A stretch of DNA of 64,000 nt, taken from Paracyclopina nana (Eukaryota > Arthropoda > Copepoda > Cyclopoida > Cyclopettidae). Under the pieces are notes generated by a model. That model was given only the letters and a program-made list of their open reading frames with translations. It was not told the DNA's origin and did no database searches. Positions 12,801 to 25,256 of the stretch are shown here, piece after piece. The first letter of the stretch is position 1. Each line of letters starts with the position of its first letter. The stretch spans positions 6,572,001 to 6,636,000 of the forward strand of contig JAGUCH010000001.1 in assembly GCA_019096065.1 (NCBI GenBank), written 5' to 3'. A program made the translations under genes and the position numbers.

Positions 12801-14223
12801 CGAGCTGGGGCACGTAAAGTAGGGTCATTAAATAGCTGAGCGAGGATTTTAAAATGGGAAAACTCGAGTACAGCTTTACTAGCCCGAGCCTGCGAGGGCT
12901 GTAATTGTACGAGTGTTTTTCCATTTTAAAATCCGAGGTCAGCTATTTAATGACCCTATTTTACGTGCCCCAGCTCGAAATAAATAACTATTATATACTG
13001 TAATACGATTTATGAGTGTTTTAATGAAGTTACCGGGCTGCCCCGTGCCCTAGAAAATACTGCTCGGTTTTTAGTTGCTATGTGAATATCACTGACTCTC
13101 ATTAGCTAGCATCCAGAGGGTTGGGAGCAATTAAATAGACTTTTAAAATCCATTTCTTCAGATGTGTTCCTGTGGCACAATGGTTAGAGTGCTAGGCTCT
13201 TGATTCAGGAGTCTAGGGTTCAAACCCCGGTCATTCCTTAACTTTTTTTATTTCTTTATCTGGCTTAAATTATGGTTAAAGTCCTATACATAGCATGCAA
13301 TTTTCATGATGTTTCCATAGCTCAGTGGTTAGAGCTTTGGGATGCTAATGTAACTGTCTGAGGTTCGAATCTTGGATGATCCTCTCTTTTTCCAACTTCT
13401 TTGGAATTTGGATTACTTCCATGGAATATGAGGGGCATTAAATTACTTAAAATCCCTCAAATTTGATTCAAGGGCTGTTAAGTATTTAATATCCCCCAAA
13501 TTGCTTAGAAAGGACTGTGATATAAAAGAGCTGAGTCGGATCGGTAAACTGAATTATAACACGAGGAAATCGTATTACAGTATATAAAAACAATAAGTTT
13601 CTCAAGAGTAGCTCTCGATTTCAATTGCTGTTTTCATGCAACGTAGCAAATTGGCTTTGCAAGCTGATTTTTAGCTGTCTCTGTGATTTCACAAGCGTGA
13701 ATTGGAATTGTTTCAAGAATGAAACTCATAGGTTATTGGAGTTGTAGACCATCCAAGGTCAAGGTTGCAAAGTTCATTCACCAGCCTGCCTGCCTGAGAC
13801 CAAATACGAACTCTAGCGATGGGTTTGCAAAAGTTGTGATTTCAGAAGCGTTTACTAAGAGGCCAATGTATACTTAACCTAAAAGGTTGAGTTTCAATTA
13901 CCTTGTTTGGTACTGGTACAGGTAAAGCTATGCCCTCCGCTCCTGACACTGATATGCACGTTATGCTTATTGGTGATCTGTACAATTGCTGCCACATCTT
14001 CGGTTTTCTGTGGAATAACCACCAAATCGGGGAAAATATGGGTGCAGAGTCCGTTGTGAATAAGCCTTCGCTTCTCGTATTCCTCCGTACCTTTATAAAG
14101 TACTTTGCCGTGGATGGCTTGGCTCAGTTCCTTGCCCAAATCGTACGAACTTGACACCACAGCCAATTTGCAGCATGAGGTAAAAATCACTAAATTGAGC
14201 AAAAGTCTTCTTAGGAATGCCAT
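9890..14223 (-). CDS. Secreted berberine-bridge-enzyme-like FAD-linked oxidoreductase
   Basis: VAO/PCMH-fold flavoprotein, FAD_binding_4 plus C-terminal BBE domain. Seven exons, from the 5' end: 13902-14223, 12070-12344, ~11479-11636, 10956-11121, 10551-10899, 10137-10434, 9890-10010; about 562 residues, usual for the family. The start at MAFLRRLLLNLVIFTSCC gives a signal peptide. VRSGGHSF supplies the histidine and GQCSTVGVGGYILGGG the cysteine that bind FAD covalently in bicovalent members. LFEAMRGAGSSYGIVTEF is the next family block. The C-terminus WQWDPNNKFNHCQSVG is the BBE motif. The third donor is uncertain: the phase needed uses GTCTCG at 11478, while a stronger GTAAGT at 11473 would break frame. 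Substrate unknown; relatives oxidise sugars, alkaloids or alcohols to give H2O2. Confidence 0.85.
12789..12989. repeat. Long imperfect hairpin (~85-base arms)
   Basis: Bases 12789-~12874 and ~12907-12989 are inverted copies: AGTTATTTATTTCGAGCTGG on the left answers CCAGCTCGAAATAAATAACT on the right. The loop is about 30 bases. It lies in intron 1 of the FAD oxidoreductase, directly next to another inverted-repeat element that starts at 12992. No coding potential. Likely a MITE. Confidence 0.8.
13165..13240 (+). other. tRNA-derived sequence (degenerate)
   Basis: Box A-like TGGCACAATGG and box B-like GGTTCAAACCCC at tRNA spacing. I could not pair the acceptor arm ends and the T arm has a mismatch, so this is read as a tRNA-derived SINE fragment, not a working tRNA gene. 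Confidence 0.45.
13311..13383 (+). other. Second tRNA-derived sequence (degenerate)
   Basis: Box A TAGCTCAGTGG and box B GGTTCGAATC at tRNA spacing, with a central TGCTAAT reminiscent of a Ser-GCT anticodon loop. Acceptor arms do not pair well. It lies ~75 bases after the first tRNA-like segment. Confidence 0.45.
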
Positions 14224-16269
14224 TTTTGTCACAGCATCTAATATAGCCAAGTTACAGCAGCAAGAGCGACATTTACAGGCTACGAAGTCAAGTGGTCTAC
14301 TAAGGACGCAAAGCCGTGGAAATACGTGCCAGCCAGGGCACGGTGGGAAAAACTGACGCAAAACTTAATTAGCCTTAAATTAAAGATGCTTGCCGTAGTC
14401 GTAAATAAAGTAAGAAATATAAACAAATTGCAAGCAACTTTGCATTCAGTTTCTGCTCCGCGCTGTAAGGGTGCATGGCCGTATGTTACGTCATATCGTC
14501 CCTTCATTAAGCGTACGAGACCAGAAAAAGTGACGACGTTCACAATGGCCCGCGTTCAGGGTACTTTTCCATGAGCCCAGTAAGGATGCGAACAAAGCAG
14601 CTTTAGTCGCGTTACTGTGCTTGGGCAAACAAACCACTTGAATAAATATGATTGATCTGCAATGAAGTACGCCATTTTTTTGCTGGCAGTATTTATGCTT
14701 GTCCCGATGATCAGATTCAGCGCAGTCGAAATTTCTCTTACGCCTGTAGACACCATGCACAGATGTCGTTGTAGGAGCGTAATTGCGATTTCTACTTGGT
14801 AAAACGCGGCTGTAAGTGCATGTCCGGTCAGGTATCTACCAAACGCCCGAGGTACGTAATATGGTCAGCAAAAACGAGATTTCGTGGCCTTGTGCTGTTG
14901 CAAGGTCAATGTTGCCTAAAGTCAAAACCCAATTGATTATAACACACAACCGAGACCCAACACCTCCCTTGCTAGCTACAAGTCGCGATGAAGAGCAAAC
15001 CATGAGGCTTTTCCTCAAGCCCACTAAGAACTGCATCGGCCCATATGGCCCCGTTCTTGGATAATCTTTCAATCTCATCGAATTAGGGCAATCATGCCAA
15101 AAATGTTAGATAATGATGATGGTTGATGCTTTGTTGCCAAGAGGTTTTCACGCAGCAACGCCTTGCCTAACATCAAGAAAATGGGAAAAACCGATAAACT
15201 GTTATTTTCGGATGTGGAAGCGCTATGGCAATAAATTCCACTGAAATGCAGTACACACGGCAGCTGTGTCTAATCCATAAGAATAATGGAGAAACGCTGA
15301 ACATACCTAATGCTTTTTTAACGTATTGCTTCATTCAAGGCACATTTGATATCCCATATTCATGTTACAAAACCACGAAAAACGTCCGTCCTTGGAACCG
15401 GCCAATACCAGTGTGAGTCAGTAATTTCTGGAAGGCTTCAGACTATTTCTAGGCGCTCCCACTACGGAATCCCATAGCAAAAACAACATGCTTCCTCTTT
15501 TGCCGATTACGTAACCAACATCTTTACGCGTACACATATTCTATGAAAATGTGCTTGCATGCAGTGACCAAAATAATTTCCCTTTGTTTGCCAGCAAATG
15601 TCCTTGATGATAAAAGATGCACCTGTAATTTTCATTCACTGGTATGTAGAGCATGTTAAGTTGCCAACTGACAATCAGCATGAATGATTCAGATAGACAA
15701 ACTCGCTCGCTAGCAAGAATCTCTCAACCAAGCAGTCAAGCAATGGTCAAACTATTTTTATCTTCAACCGGAAGAGTAAAACTACAGGCTCAGGCAAAGA
15801 AAAAATCCACCAAAATAGGCCGAAACTCAGGACGAGATGTCGAATAAGTCGATTAGCGACTCATTGCAAGAACTCGTCTATGATAACTAAAACAAATGAG
15901 AATTCAAAACCCAAGTTTGAGAGAAGCTTGAATGCTAATTGAGCTGGTTGATGATAATCATTACACTCATAAAAATTCCGGAAATTTGGGCTTGCGAACA
16001 ATTGAAATTAAAACGCAAAGAAGCATTTCTTCTTTAATAATATAATGCAGGAGAAAGGAGAGCGCGAGCAGCTATTAGCTTTGCATCGGTGAACCGCAAA
16101 GCTAGCGAATTCAAATGTAACCATGATGAAAATTAAAAGTGCGCCGAGGAAAGCGGATGACGATGATGCAGTTTGTACGCCGTCAAGAGCAGATACATAT
16201 TGAAATAATAAACTTTCATCTTTGCTTGATTTCGCGCTTATAAACATTACTGAGGCAGAGTTACAAATG
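14224..16269. other. Divergent intergenic region between the FAD oxidoreductase and the adhesion GPCR
   Basis: About 2 kb with no convincing gene, repeat or RNA. Presumably holds both promoters and 5'UTRs, which I cannot place. Confidence 0.35.
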
Positions 16270-19200
16270 ATGGAGGGCAAGAGAATCATCACGTGCATCT
16301 TTGCTTTAGCTTTAGCTGTGCTGGGGAAAAATGAACGCAAGACTAAGCTGACGCAGAACGGAACAAATGGCTTTATGCTTGAGGTTCAAGGGACGTCTCA
16401 GAGAGAATTGAATCTGGCTTGCCTGTATGATACACAAAAGGTGGAGATTGAGCAAGCATTTTGGGCAATGACAGTGCAGCACCCCATAAAAGAGTCAGCC
16501 AGAAAATGCCATGATTTGCCTTCTGAGGCTTGGGTTGACAAAACCGAGGAAATCAAGCGGAGATGCGAGCAAATGCCTTTTTGCTCATTGCCAGCTAGTA
16601 GCATGTAAGCCCTAATGAAAACTTTTTATCCCAAGATTAGTCGAGTGATCTAAGATATCCAATCCCATGGGGTAGCCTACCTCGTTGAAATTGGAGTTGA
16701 AAGTCCACTTGCCATTCAGATTGTTGCGATCTCTAAAGAATCACTCAACTCGCTCAATTCTGCCAAGCAAATGAGGCTGTGAAACACAAATAGCTGAATA
16801 ACGTTTCTTGGGTCTTCTAGGGTCTTCTTCAGAGTCTCATTCTCAACTAGTTGCATCCGGCATCAACTTAACATTTTTAAGGCAATTTTGGGCACTCATT
16901 TCAGTAGAAAACTCGATCTTTTAGCAATTATTTATCTCATATTTTTTTCCCTATTTGCTATTTTAGTGAGCGTTGATTTGTAATTTACACATCTAAAGCA
17001 ATATTTGCGTAAGTTATTTGTCTTCGTGCTTCTTTACATATTTTGGAAAAGTGGTCCTATATTCGATCTGCCGTATTTTGAATACAATTCAGCTAGAATT
17101 CCAGATTCCAGAACGAGTCAGACCTTTTAAGAAGTTCAGGTCCTTCGCTCTTCCTCGCACTCGTGCTTAACAATTATCAGTTTGCTTTGGCTCCTACTTT
17201 TCCCCACTTCGTCATTGGGATTTAGTCGGTTCTATATTATCTGCTCCTTTAGAAACGAGAGCTCCGGGCATTGGCTGGTGTGCTACTCTTGCTTTACGTC
17301 AAAGCCTAAGGACAAGGACATTTCCACGGAAAAGGATAATCCCTCACAAAAACTGAGGCAACAGCGCCAGCTATAGATTTTGGCAAATCATTTTTGAGGA
17401 GTCTCCTTAGGCCACCATGGCTCACTGAAGAAGTGAGGCCAGCCAACATAAATCAAGCACTGGCCTTTGTTAAAGTTGTGGAGTTTGTGGCTGGGAAAAT
17501 GGCCGCCAATTTAGAGTCAGACCAACATATGGAGTTTGAGGTGGAAGATGTTGCTCAAATTAATCTTTTTTCTGTCAACTTCTCTAGGTATGCTACATAA
17601 AGATTTAGTATTTCATCCATGCGGGAAAGTTCATATTGTTTGCTCTTTTTCGTAATTCTTGCTCGCAATTTTTTTGAGGCTTCTCTTCAAAATATTATGT
17701 GCAGTTTATGAGGTTCAAGGTCTTTTATCTTTGGGCTACCACAGCAAGTGTGAGAAATTGCAAAAAGCTCACAAGAAGGTAGTCTAGCAAAAACTTAAAT
17801 TTTATGAGTTTTCCTGGAGAAAAATCCTGTATGTACTTGGCCAGCATAATTCTAATCTAGATTTCGATTATCTCGTCCTAGTAGCTTTCAACGGAAGACT
17901 CTCATAGGAGGCATTGTCTCACTGCCCATCTTAGACCTGGAGCTGCCTTATCAAAGTACTGACAGCAACTCTCAAAGGATGCCACTGGCAGCTTTTATTG
18001 CTTATAAACCAAGGAGCTTTGTGAGCAAAACCCTTAAGGCTTTGGAAATGGTGACGGTGACTTTTTACGAATCCGATGGATCAAAGCTTCCCTCGGCAAA
18101 TAATCACGTGTATTTAAGACGCCCTGTCTCGTTGGCCTTCAAATCAATTTCCGAGGCAAACTTTGGTCTGAACTCTGCATGGATTTGCGCACATTATGAT
18201 CTTCAAAGGAGAATGTGGTCTTCTGAAGGTTGCATCACGGATCTGATCGCGAAAGGTGATTTCCATGGTGAAATATAACATTCATTCGCCTTATATTGTT
18301 CGTTGCAGCATGCCGATGCCACCATTTGACGCATTTTGGCCTCCTTCTGAGGCCGGATGATCAAAACGTCGGTCTCCATCATCAGAAGCCTCTGCGAATG
18401 ATTACTGTGGGGGGTTGTTGCATATCAGCTCTAGCACTCGTCTTGACCTTGGCATTCCTCATTTATCAAGGCACAGAGAGAGACATTAGTCTTAGAAAGT
18501 TCACTTGGTTTTTTTTCTTCCGAAATTATCATGCAAAGCAACTTTTCTCTGAAATGTATGCAAAAATACATTTAAAGAGGCCAGAAAAATTACTCTTTCA
18601 TTGGAGGCGAAAACCATGTGTTTACTTAATGTCCTATCATCAAACGTCTTTCTAGCTCTCTGTGCTTTTTTTCCCTAGGAAAGTCAAACGACCGTCTGAG
18701 AATATACAAGCACTTTAGCGTGAATCTGCTGATTGTGGAGCTACTGATGGTATTTGGTATCAATCAGACATCAAAGGGAGGGCAAAACCCCATATGCCTA
18801 ACGATTGGAATTTTGCTGCACTGGAGCCTTCTCGCAGCTTTCACCTGGTCCATGCTCGCAGGATTTCAAATTTATCTCTTACTAGTAGTTATCTTCCAAG
18901 CGGACTCCAGAAGCAAGATGCAGAGGTAATTATATTTTTTCCCATATGGATAGAGGCTGCTCCTTTATAAGTGCAAGAAGCCTTTATATGTGTGCAGTGC
19001 GCGCACTGAATTCCCTTGAGGGCGGAGGGAAGTGTTGCATTTTCAATGTCAAGCTTGTTCTTAAGCAATCTCATCATGCATAGTATTTTTATTTGGTCCG
19101 ACAACAGGTACAGATGCATTGGTTATGGTGTGCCAACCATCCTTATTCTGGCATCTGTCATAATTGACCAATTCTCTTTGGAAGGGCTTACTTACACATC

Positions 19201-20090
19201 TAATGATCAATGTTGGATGCGCCCTAACATGCTTTTTTTGTGGTCGTTCCTTGTACCCGTGACGACAATTATTCTTATCAACATGGCAATGCTTGGATTG
19301 GCAATTTACAGGTAATGTAAAAATACTCTTTTGGAAATCAATACAGTCTCTGTAAATTAGGAAGTTTGCACGAAGTTTACTCTAGCTTTATTTAGTTACG
19401 TCTGTCTGGGTAGAGAAAGTTGCGAATAGCTTGGGAGGCGGAGACCGTTGAAGCTGATTTCATCGGAATGTGCGGCTGCTAGTGGCATTCTATCACTAAC
19501 GAGCGTCACAAAAGTAGCATTGATGCTGGAGAATTGCTGCTTAGAGATGTCTCTTCAAATGAGTGCGCTACTTGCGAGGATCTCTTTTAGAAATAGTATA
19601 AAATAGGCTTACTGAATGAAGCCGTGGCTTGAAAAGGTGATTTCTAGCGAGGTCTTTACATCCATAGAGCTCACTCTGCTAGATTGTGTACCTAATACGC
19701 TTTGTCAAGTCAACTCATTAGCGCTTACGATTCAGTGAACAAAGCCGATTCGGCATATTCGTTAATAACCATGACTACGATTTCAGAGTGTGTCAGCTGG
19801 ATCAGAGACCGAAGTTTCTACTGCGTCAAGCCCGAGGGCTTTTAAGTCTTCTGTTCATTTTGGGCGGAACGTGGCTAATCGGTGTCGCGAATACGATCTT
19901 TCCCAACTTGACGCTGACGTATATCTTCACCGCGCTCAACTCCTTGCAAGGCCTGCTGATTTTCGTCTTTTACGTCCTCCTAAGTGACACTTTTTCCCAA
20001 ATCCTTCGCCAGTTTTGGCATTGGTTCAATGAAGAGGAAATAAGAACCAATAATTGGAACTCGACCACCGCAGCTGTGGCAGCCAAATGA
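16270..20090 (+). CDS. Compact adhesion-type GPCR (family B2) with GPS cleavage site
   Basis: Plasma-membrane receptor. A likely first exon starts at 16270 with a hydrophobic signal (IITCIFALALAVLG). An exon joining at 17253 (NESSGHWLVCYSCF) is possible but not proven. Firm exons: 17411-17587, 17885-~18259 and 18309-~18492, then 18679-18925, 19108-19311 and 19787-20090. The GPS reads WICAHYDLQRRMW, EGC, then ACRCHHLTHFGLL, with the HL|T self-cleavage site intact. Seven membrane segments follow: TM1 ISALALVLTLAFLIY, TM2 VNLLIVELLMVFGI, TM3 LHWSLLAAFTWSMLAGFQIY, TM4 GYGVPTILILASVII, TM5 FLWSFLVPVTTIILIN, TM6 LLSLLFILGGTWLIG, TM7 ALNSLQGLLIFVFYVLL, all adhesion/latrophilin-type. The TM1-TM2 junction donor is uncertain. 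The ectodomain is short and lacks recognisable adhesion modules. Confidence 0.8.
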
Positions 20091-20156
20091 AGGTTAATTT
20101 GTGCAAGAATGGCTTAGTATACAACAATTTTGGCTGCCTACAGAGCCTAATTGACA

Positions 20157-20162
20157 AATAAA
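20157..20162 (+). terminator. Poly(A) signal AATAAA of the adhesion GPCR
   Basis: AATAAA 67 bases after the stop at 20088-20090. Confidence 0.6.
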
Positions 20163-20452
20163 CAGAAATGCTGTTGCTAATATGATTACCTCCGTTTCAC
20201 TGCTCTGCAAGAACATGAATTCTAGTTATGAGGTTCTGCTGGCTGCACGAAAAGCAAATGCGAAATTCTAGTTGCCAGTCCATGAAAGTTGCCACCGCAG
20301 CTTTCATCTTTGTTGAAATCCCATTTTTCACGCGTACGTGGCCTCGAATTTCACGATGCACGTGCAATGCTATAATTATTTCTGACATAAAGTATAGTAT
20401 TCTCATCTTTTAAATATAGAGACGTCTAATTACTGCTGCACACTGATGTACA

Positions 20453-23400
20453 TTATGATTTTTGCCATTTGTTGCTCACATGCAAAAGTCGTATTTGCTT
20501 TTTAAGCCCTCCGTTGGAGCAAGGGGCGGCCACCCCTTCATGATCTGGGGCTTTGAGAATTGAATCGGCCGAAGTTAGCTCAGTTTGGGGTTTGCTTGTC
20601 TTTTCTCTCTTGGATGGCGAAGAAGGAAAGTTTTCCACGACCAGACTGTAACTGCTTTTGTTGTCTGCACCGTCCAAGTTGTAGCTGTATTTTCGTGGGA
20701 TGCTCGAACTTGGCGAATTTGACCGCAAAGTTGTCATAGCCATGGCCTCGGAATGGTTGTGATGGTGATAGTGGACCAGCCTTGAAGAGCTCACTATGCA
20801 CGGAGGTTGGCGGCCGAAAAAAATCTGCATGAACACCGTTCGAAACTTTTTGCCGAACGTGCAATAAATTAGGATGTTCACACTTGAGTTTATCGTGACC
20901 AAAAAGTTGGAAACCTGCGAAAAAAATCAGATGAATTAACATTTGCACTGGAAGATTCGGTTCGTGCAGCCAGTAATATATATGACCATAATAAGATTAT
21001 CTTAAAGTCTTAATGGTCTGCTTAAATAATCAAGAAACCCCAAGAAGCCATAACTGCTGAATTTTTTTAGCCCTTTATGCAGCATAAAAGCTATAATTGC
21101 ACAACCGAGAATAGAATAGAGTTTTGCTTCTATCATTTGGAATAATCATTTCCATGAAGTCAGGCTGGTGAAGACAGGCTCACTTTAAAAGGTATAGAAT
21201 TTTTTAAATTTTGCGATAGCAACAACGAAACGAGCCAAACTTTCATTATTTATGGCTCTGCAATGATGATGACATGAAATGAGGTTTTCAAAGAAATGTC
21301 ACGCAATTTTACAGATAAAATATATCTTATGTCGCACTTCAGAGGCCTTTCAGGTAGTACTTTCCATCTAGGCTACCAAAAAAGCCCACCAGCCAAATGG
21401 CCCTAGTTAAATGTGAGTGAAAAGGTTTAACATTCTCTTCTCGTCTCAAGGTAGCACAAAGGTAGACGTAAAGTCCGACGTTAAAAACTAAGATTTTAAC
21501 GAATCGATTATCCCCTGCTAAAAAAATTACTTTTCATTGGAGGCCTTTTTGCGGAAAATTATCCAATGAGATTTGCACTCCAGATGTTAGATGTTAGGGA
21601 GCAAAAGCAAACAACAGCGGCTAACCCAAAGTAACAATTGATTAACAATTGTTGTATTACACAATTAAGACAAAAATAAGCTGTCTCTCTATAGGCAATG
21701 CACCATTTATCACTGGCTTGTTTGCCATACAATTGTAATGTTTTGAGCAAGATGATCTATAATGTAATCATGACAGCTTAACTTTTAAACTTTGTCTTGC
21801 TATGCAAATAAATTCACTTGACATCACGCATCAAGTCAAATTCGTGCTAGTGTAATTTTGATGAAATGTTAAAGGGCTCATTGCATTTGCTAGCTGCGCA
21901 TCCACACGAGTGTGATAGAGAAGAGTACGAATTCTCCTTTGTTCCAACAACAAAATAAGTATAGTATAAGTACGATTAACTAGTATAGTATGGTACAGCT
22001 GAGCGCGCGAGCTAGCAGGCACCATACTATACTTATAAGTATAAGTAAGGTGTCCATACTATACTGATTTTCATAGTTGGAACCGGGCTAATATCTCACA
22101 AAATTGACGTTGATCAAGGTACGTTCGATGGAGGATTCATATTGTTGCCTGTCACATCTCTTGGAGCCCAAAAGTAAGCCATAGAGGTCAGACTCTTGTT
22201 GGTCGGAGAGTCTTTTGAAAAACTTTTTTAAAAGCCTATTACATTCAAAGTTTGTAAGGATTGCAGCGAGTCCATCCACAAAGGAGATTTATACAAGTAG
22301 TGAGTTTTTCGGTTGCAAAAGATATGCTGGTACTTTTTCGCTGAGAAAGCTTAGAGTAAGTTGCTGTATCATCTTACCTGAATTATTAGCTCAAATCGAT
22401 GATTGCTGACACCAACCAGCTCCAGAATATTGACTACTAAAGGGAGCAGATTGCAGATGAAAAATACCAAGACAACAACCAACAACATGGTGGCCAAATT
22501 ATGCTCCTTCTGCTCTTGCATGGATAACTCAGCCCTTCGGGCAATGGCCTTCCTCATTTCTAGCCATGTTAACATATTGAAAACAGCCAACGTTGCGAAC
22601 GGGATAATGTACATAAATACAAGGTACATCCATGTCACATAAATGCTGATGTATGTCATGTTCATCCTCAGCTCGGTTGGAAAATAACCAGTTCGATTTT
22701 CGCCGAGGTTTTTGTCAAACGTTTGGGCCCAAGTAATTTCAAAAAACCTGCAATATGAGAAAGCAATGAATTTCCATAGATCTTCTATCACTCACGCAAG
22801 CTGTAATGCCTATCGTTACATTAATCACTTCCGTGTTGAGGGACCAAAATAAGCCTCTTTCACCAAAATTCATTGGCTATCATTTTGCCGTGCAAGCTAC
22901 TACATTTACGAAACTGCTAGCCAGAAAGAGGGACTCAAGGACTCTTACTTGTATGGCTAATTCAAAAATGCAGAGGATGCATTTTGCAGAGCTTTATTGC
23001 CATAAGTTCTTGAAAGAGTCACTTAATAAGACAGCAGGGTTTTTTTCTCTAGAGAACTGTACGTCTAAACTGACGGAGCGCTTTCCTCTAGATGAAAATT
23101 AACTATATGGACGAAAGAATAATCCTCAACATATTAAAACATATTTTCAAAAAGTAGATAGTAGAGAGAAGGTAAAGTAGATCAGCTTCCGAGCAAAGCA
23201 TGCATAGTGGACAAAAAGCCATTTTCGCGCTCCAACAGAAATTCCGTCAAAGCGCCAAATTCTCATTTCAAGAGCAATTTTCAGCTTCTTATTTGAATGA
23301 CTGCTAGGCTATCAAAAGTGTCCAAATAGTGTTCATTGACAAATAAAGTTAAAAATTTGCCATTTTTAAACACTGTGGTATGGTTTCATTTTACCTGGTT

Positions 23401-24805
23401 CCAAAGAAATGTAACATTTTTGTCAGCTTCGTGACGGTTATAAGTCTCAATAGTACTTTTAAATGCTAAAAAATGATCAATTTAATCAAGAAATTAGCCT
23501 TAAAAAAGTCAGCTCGTTTCCTGGTGAAACTCTGAGGTCAATCGCGCACGCGAATCTCCAGCAAGAGCTCAGCACTTGCAGAGCAGCCAGATATTTGGGG
23601 GGATATTTAGCCATAATTTTCCCCAAAAGCACCAAATGTCTCACAATTGGCATTTGGCGCGTGGATGAACATAAGGGCAGTAGCGAGGCTACAGCTCGTT
23701 AAACTTCGCTTCGTTCGTGTTGGAGAAATCCTGCGCGCCAATTTTGAGACATCCCCATGGAATGTATTAGAAGACATAATGTATTGATTCTGAAGAAATA
23801 TAGTTATTGGGTTGTTCCTATAGTACATTGGCATAGTTAAGACCCTTCACTCAGCCGACCCTAGTTCGGATCCTGGTCAAGTCTTTTTTTAATTGAAGAA
23901 GAACTCCCAAGTTGCCAGCTGTACAATAATGAGCATTATTTTTTCACATGTGAAGAAAAAATATCATTATTGTACGGTGGATGCGAGCGCACGCCAAATC
24001 TCAGCAAAATAAAAGGATTTTCGCTTCACTGCCGTATGTAGTGAACCCACCGCCAAGTTGACAAAAATGAAAAATATCAAGGGCTCTCTGCACTCTACTT
24101 TTGTCGGCTAAAAAAGGAGGCTTAGTATCTGCACATGAGGAGCCCAAAGCGAGGTAAGGATTGAAGTCGGACTTTTATCGAAAGAGCAAGCGCAAAGATA
24201 TCTTCTCTATGTAAATTGGGGATTGGGTAATCTTTTCCTCTCGAACGCCCCCTTTTTTCTACGTACCTTGGAATGTTGTAGATGACCGCAAAGCTGACCA
24301 TCACGCAGACAGCTGTTTTAGCGCGCCCAATTGTGCATAATGAGCGTGCTCTAAGCGGCCAGCACACGGCCACGTATCTCTCGATTGTCACAGCCAGCGT
24401 TAGGTAGGCTGAACCAGTTTGAGCGATCAGGGCCACCGGATAGACGAACGGCACCGCGTACGGGTAAATCACCTGGAAGTAGCCAATAAAGAGCGCCCAA
24501 CCCGTGTGCCGAAAAACAGTGAAGCTGAACATGAGCAGACTGGTCACAATGAGAAGGCTGTCGCAGCTGACGAGCCCTATCAGAATGGTGTTGATCGAGT
24601 TTTTCATTTGCGGCCTGGACAAGGTGACAATTGAAGCCAGGTTGCCTAAAAGGCCCAGAAGACCCACTGAGCATATTAATAAGCCATGCACCACGAACTC
24701 AAATCGCATTTCATAGCTCCATCCTTCCTCAAATTTGTCAACTGTCGTCCCATTTTCTGTGGATCCGTTCATGCTCGAGTTGTCTTGAATGTTGGTGATG
24801 TCCAT
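20453..24805 (-). CDS. FMRFaR: FMRFamide-receptor-like rhodopsin-class GPCR
   Basis: Neuropeptide receptor of the plasma membrane. Three exons join in phase: 24267-24805, 22378-22747 and 20453-20914, giving 456 residues. The start at MDITNIQDNSSMNGSTENGT leaves a short N-terminus with several N-glycosylation sequons. TM1 has GLLGNLASIVTL. TM3 ends ERYVAVCWPLRARSLCT, which is characteristic of protostome FMRFamide receptors. The exon 1-2 join restores NIPRFFEITWAQ. TM6 is FFICNLLPLVVNILELVG. TM7 reads VSNFLVTINSSVNILIYCTF, with the usual NPxxY proline missing, as in this subfamily. The cytoplasmic tail is Ser-rich. Introns of about 1.5 kb are unusually long for the window; one contains a MITE. 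Ligand specificity is inferred from family resemblance only. Confidence 0.88.
21941..22089. mobile_element. MITE, family 1, copy A (left end truncated)
   Basis: Nearly identical to the copy at 33905-34059, including the GC-rich central GAGCGCGCGAGCTAGC. The right end GTTGGAACCGGGCT is intact; the left end begins only at GTTCCAAC. Lies in intron 2 of the FMRFamide-receptor-like gene. Confidence 0.85.
23921..23975. repeat. 55-base near-perfect palindrome
   Basis: GTACAATAATGAGCATTATT at 23921 is answered by its complement ending at 23975, around a central TTCACATGTGAA. Lies in intron 1 of the FMRFamide-receptor-like gene, just after a short tRNA-like segment (box B-like AGTTCGGATCCTGG near 23860). 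Probably part of a small transposed sequence. Confidence 0.7.
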
Positions 24806-25256
24806 GCTTTTCAAAGAGCCTGAACTAGTCAAAGAAACGTGAGATAGTAATCACTTTTCCGGGAATCACGAAAATGTTAATGACTCGAGGCCCATCCTTT
24901 GAAAAATAGCTCTTTCTTCAACTATGTCCATGAAAATGGTAAGTTGCCGTTTTGCTTTTGTAGCTTTAAGTACAGAAAATTGCTGAGAAGGCCTGAATAT
25001 TTTCCAAAGAGCTATTACCAAAACTACCTTTTACAGCATGAAATATTTGCCATGCATGAACCTCCCACTACGCACTGCAGTGACAAATTATCGTGTCACA
25101 GCCTGGAAGGCAGCAATCAATATTTACATATTTTTGGAAATACGACTGAACGGCCGAAATGGTAATAGTTCTGCTTCTACATATATAGTGTAGGTGATAT
25201 TGCTTTTGTAAATTCGTTGCGTGGTACAATTCATAGCAAAAAAGGACAATTATGAC

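Larger units (their letters stand above)
12992..13586. mobile_element. MITE-like element with 20-base perfect terminal inverted repeats, holding two tRNA-like segments
   Basis: TATATACTGTAATACGATTT at 12992-13011 is exactly inverted at 13567-13586, and weaker inverted similarity continues inwards for ~25 more bases. The interior holds two segments with pol III box A and box B-like sequences (about 13165-13240 and 13311-13383). There is no transposase frame. It sits in intron 1 of the FAD oxidoreductase. Confidence 0.7.

Noticed and set aside
13165..13383. Two functional tRNA genes
   Set aside because: Acceptor stems do not pair and T arms have mismatches.
22088..22279. A 63-residue minus-strand frame next to the MITE, with DLYGLLLGS-like text
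   Set aside because: Could recall a transposase fragment, but it is too short to assign and lies in a GPCR intron.
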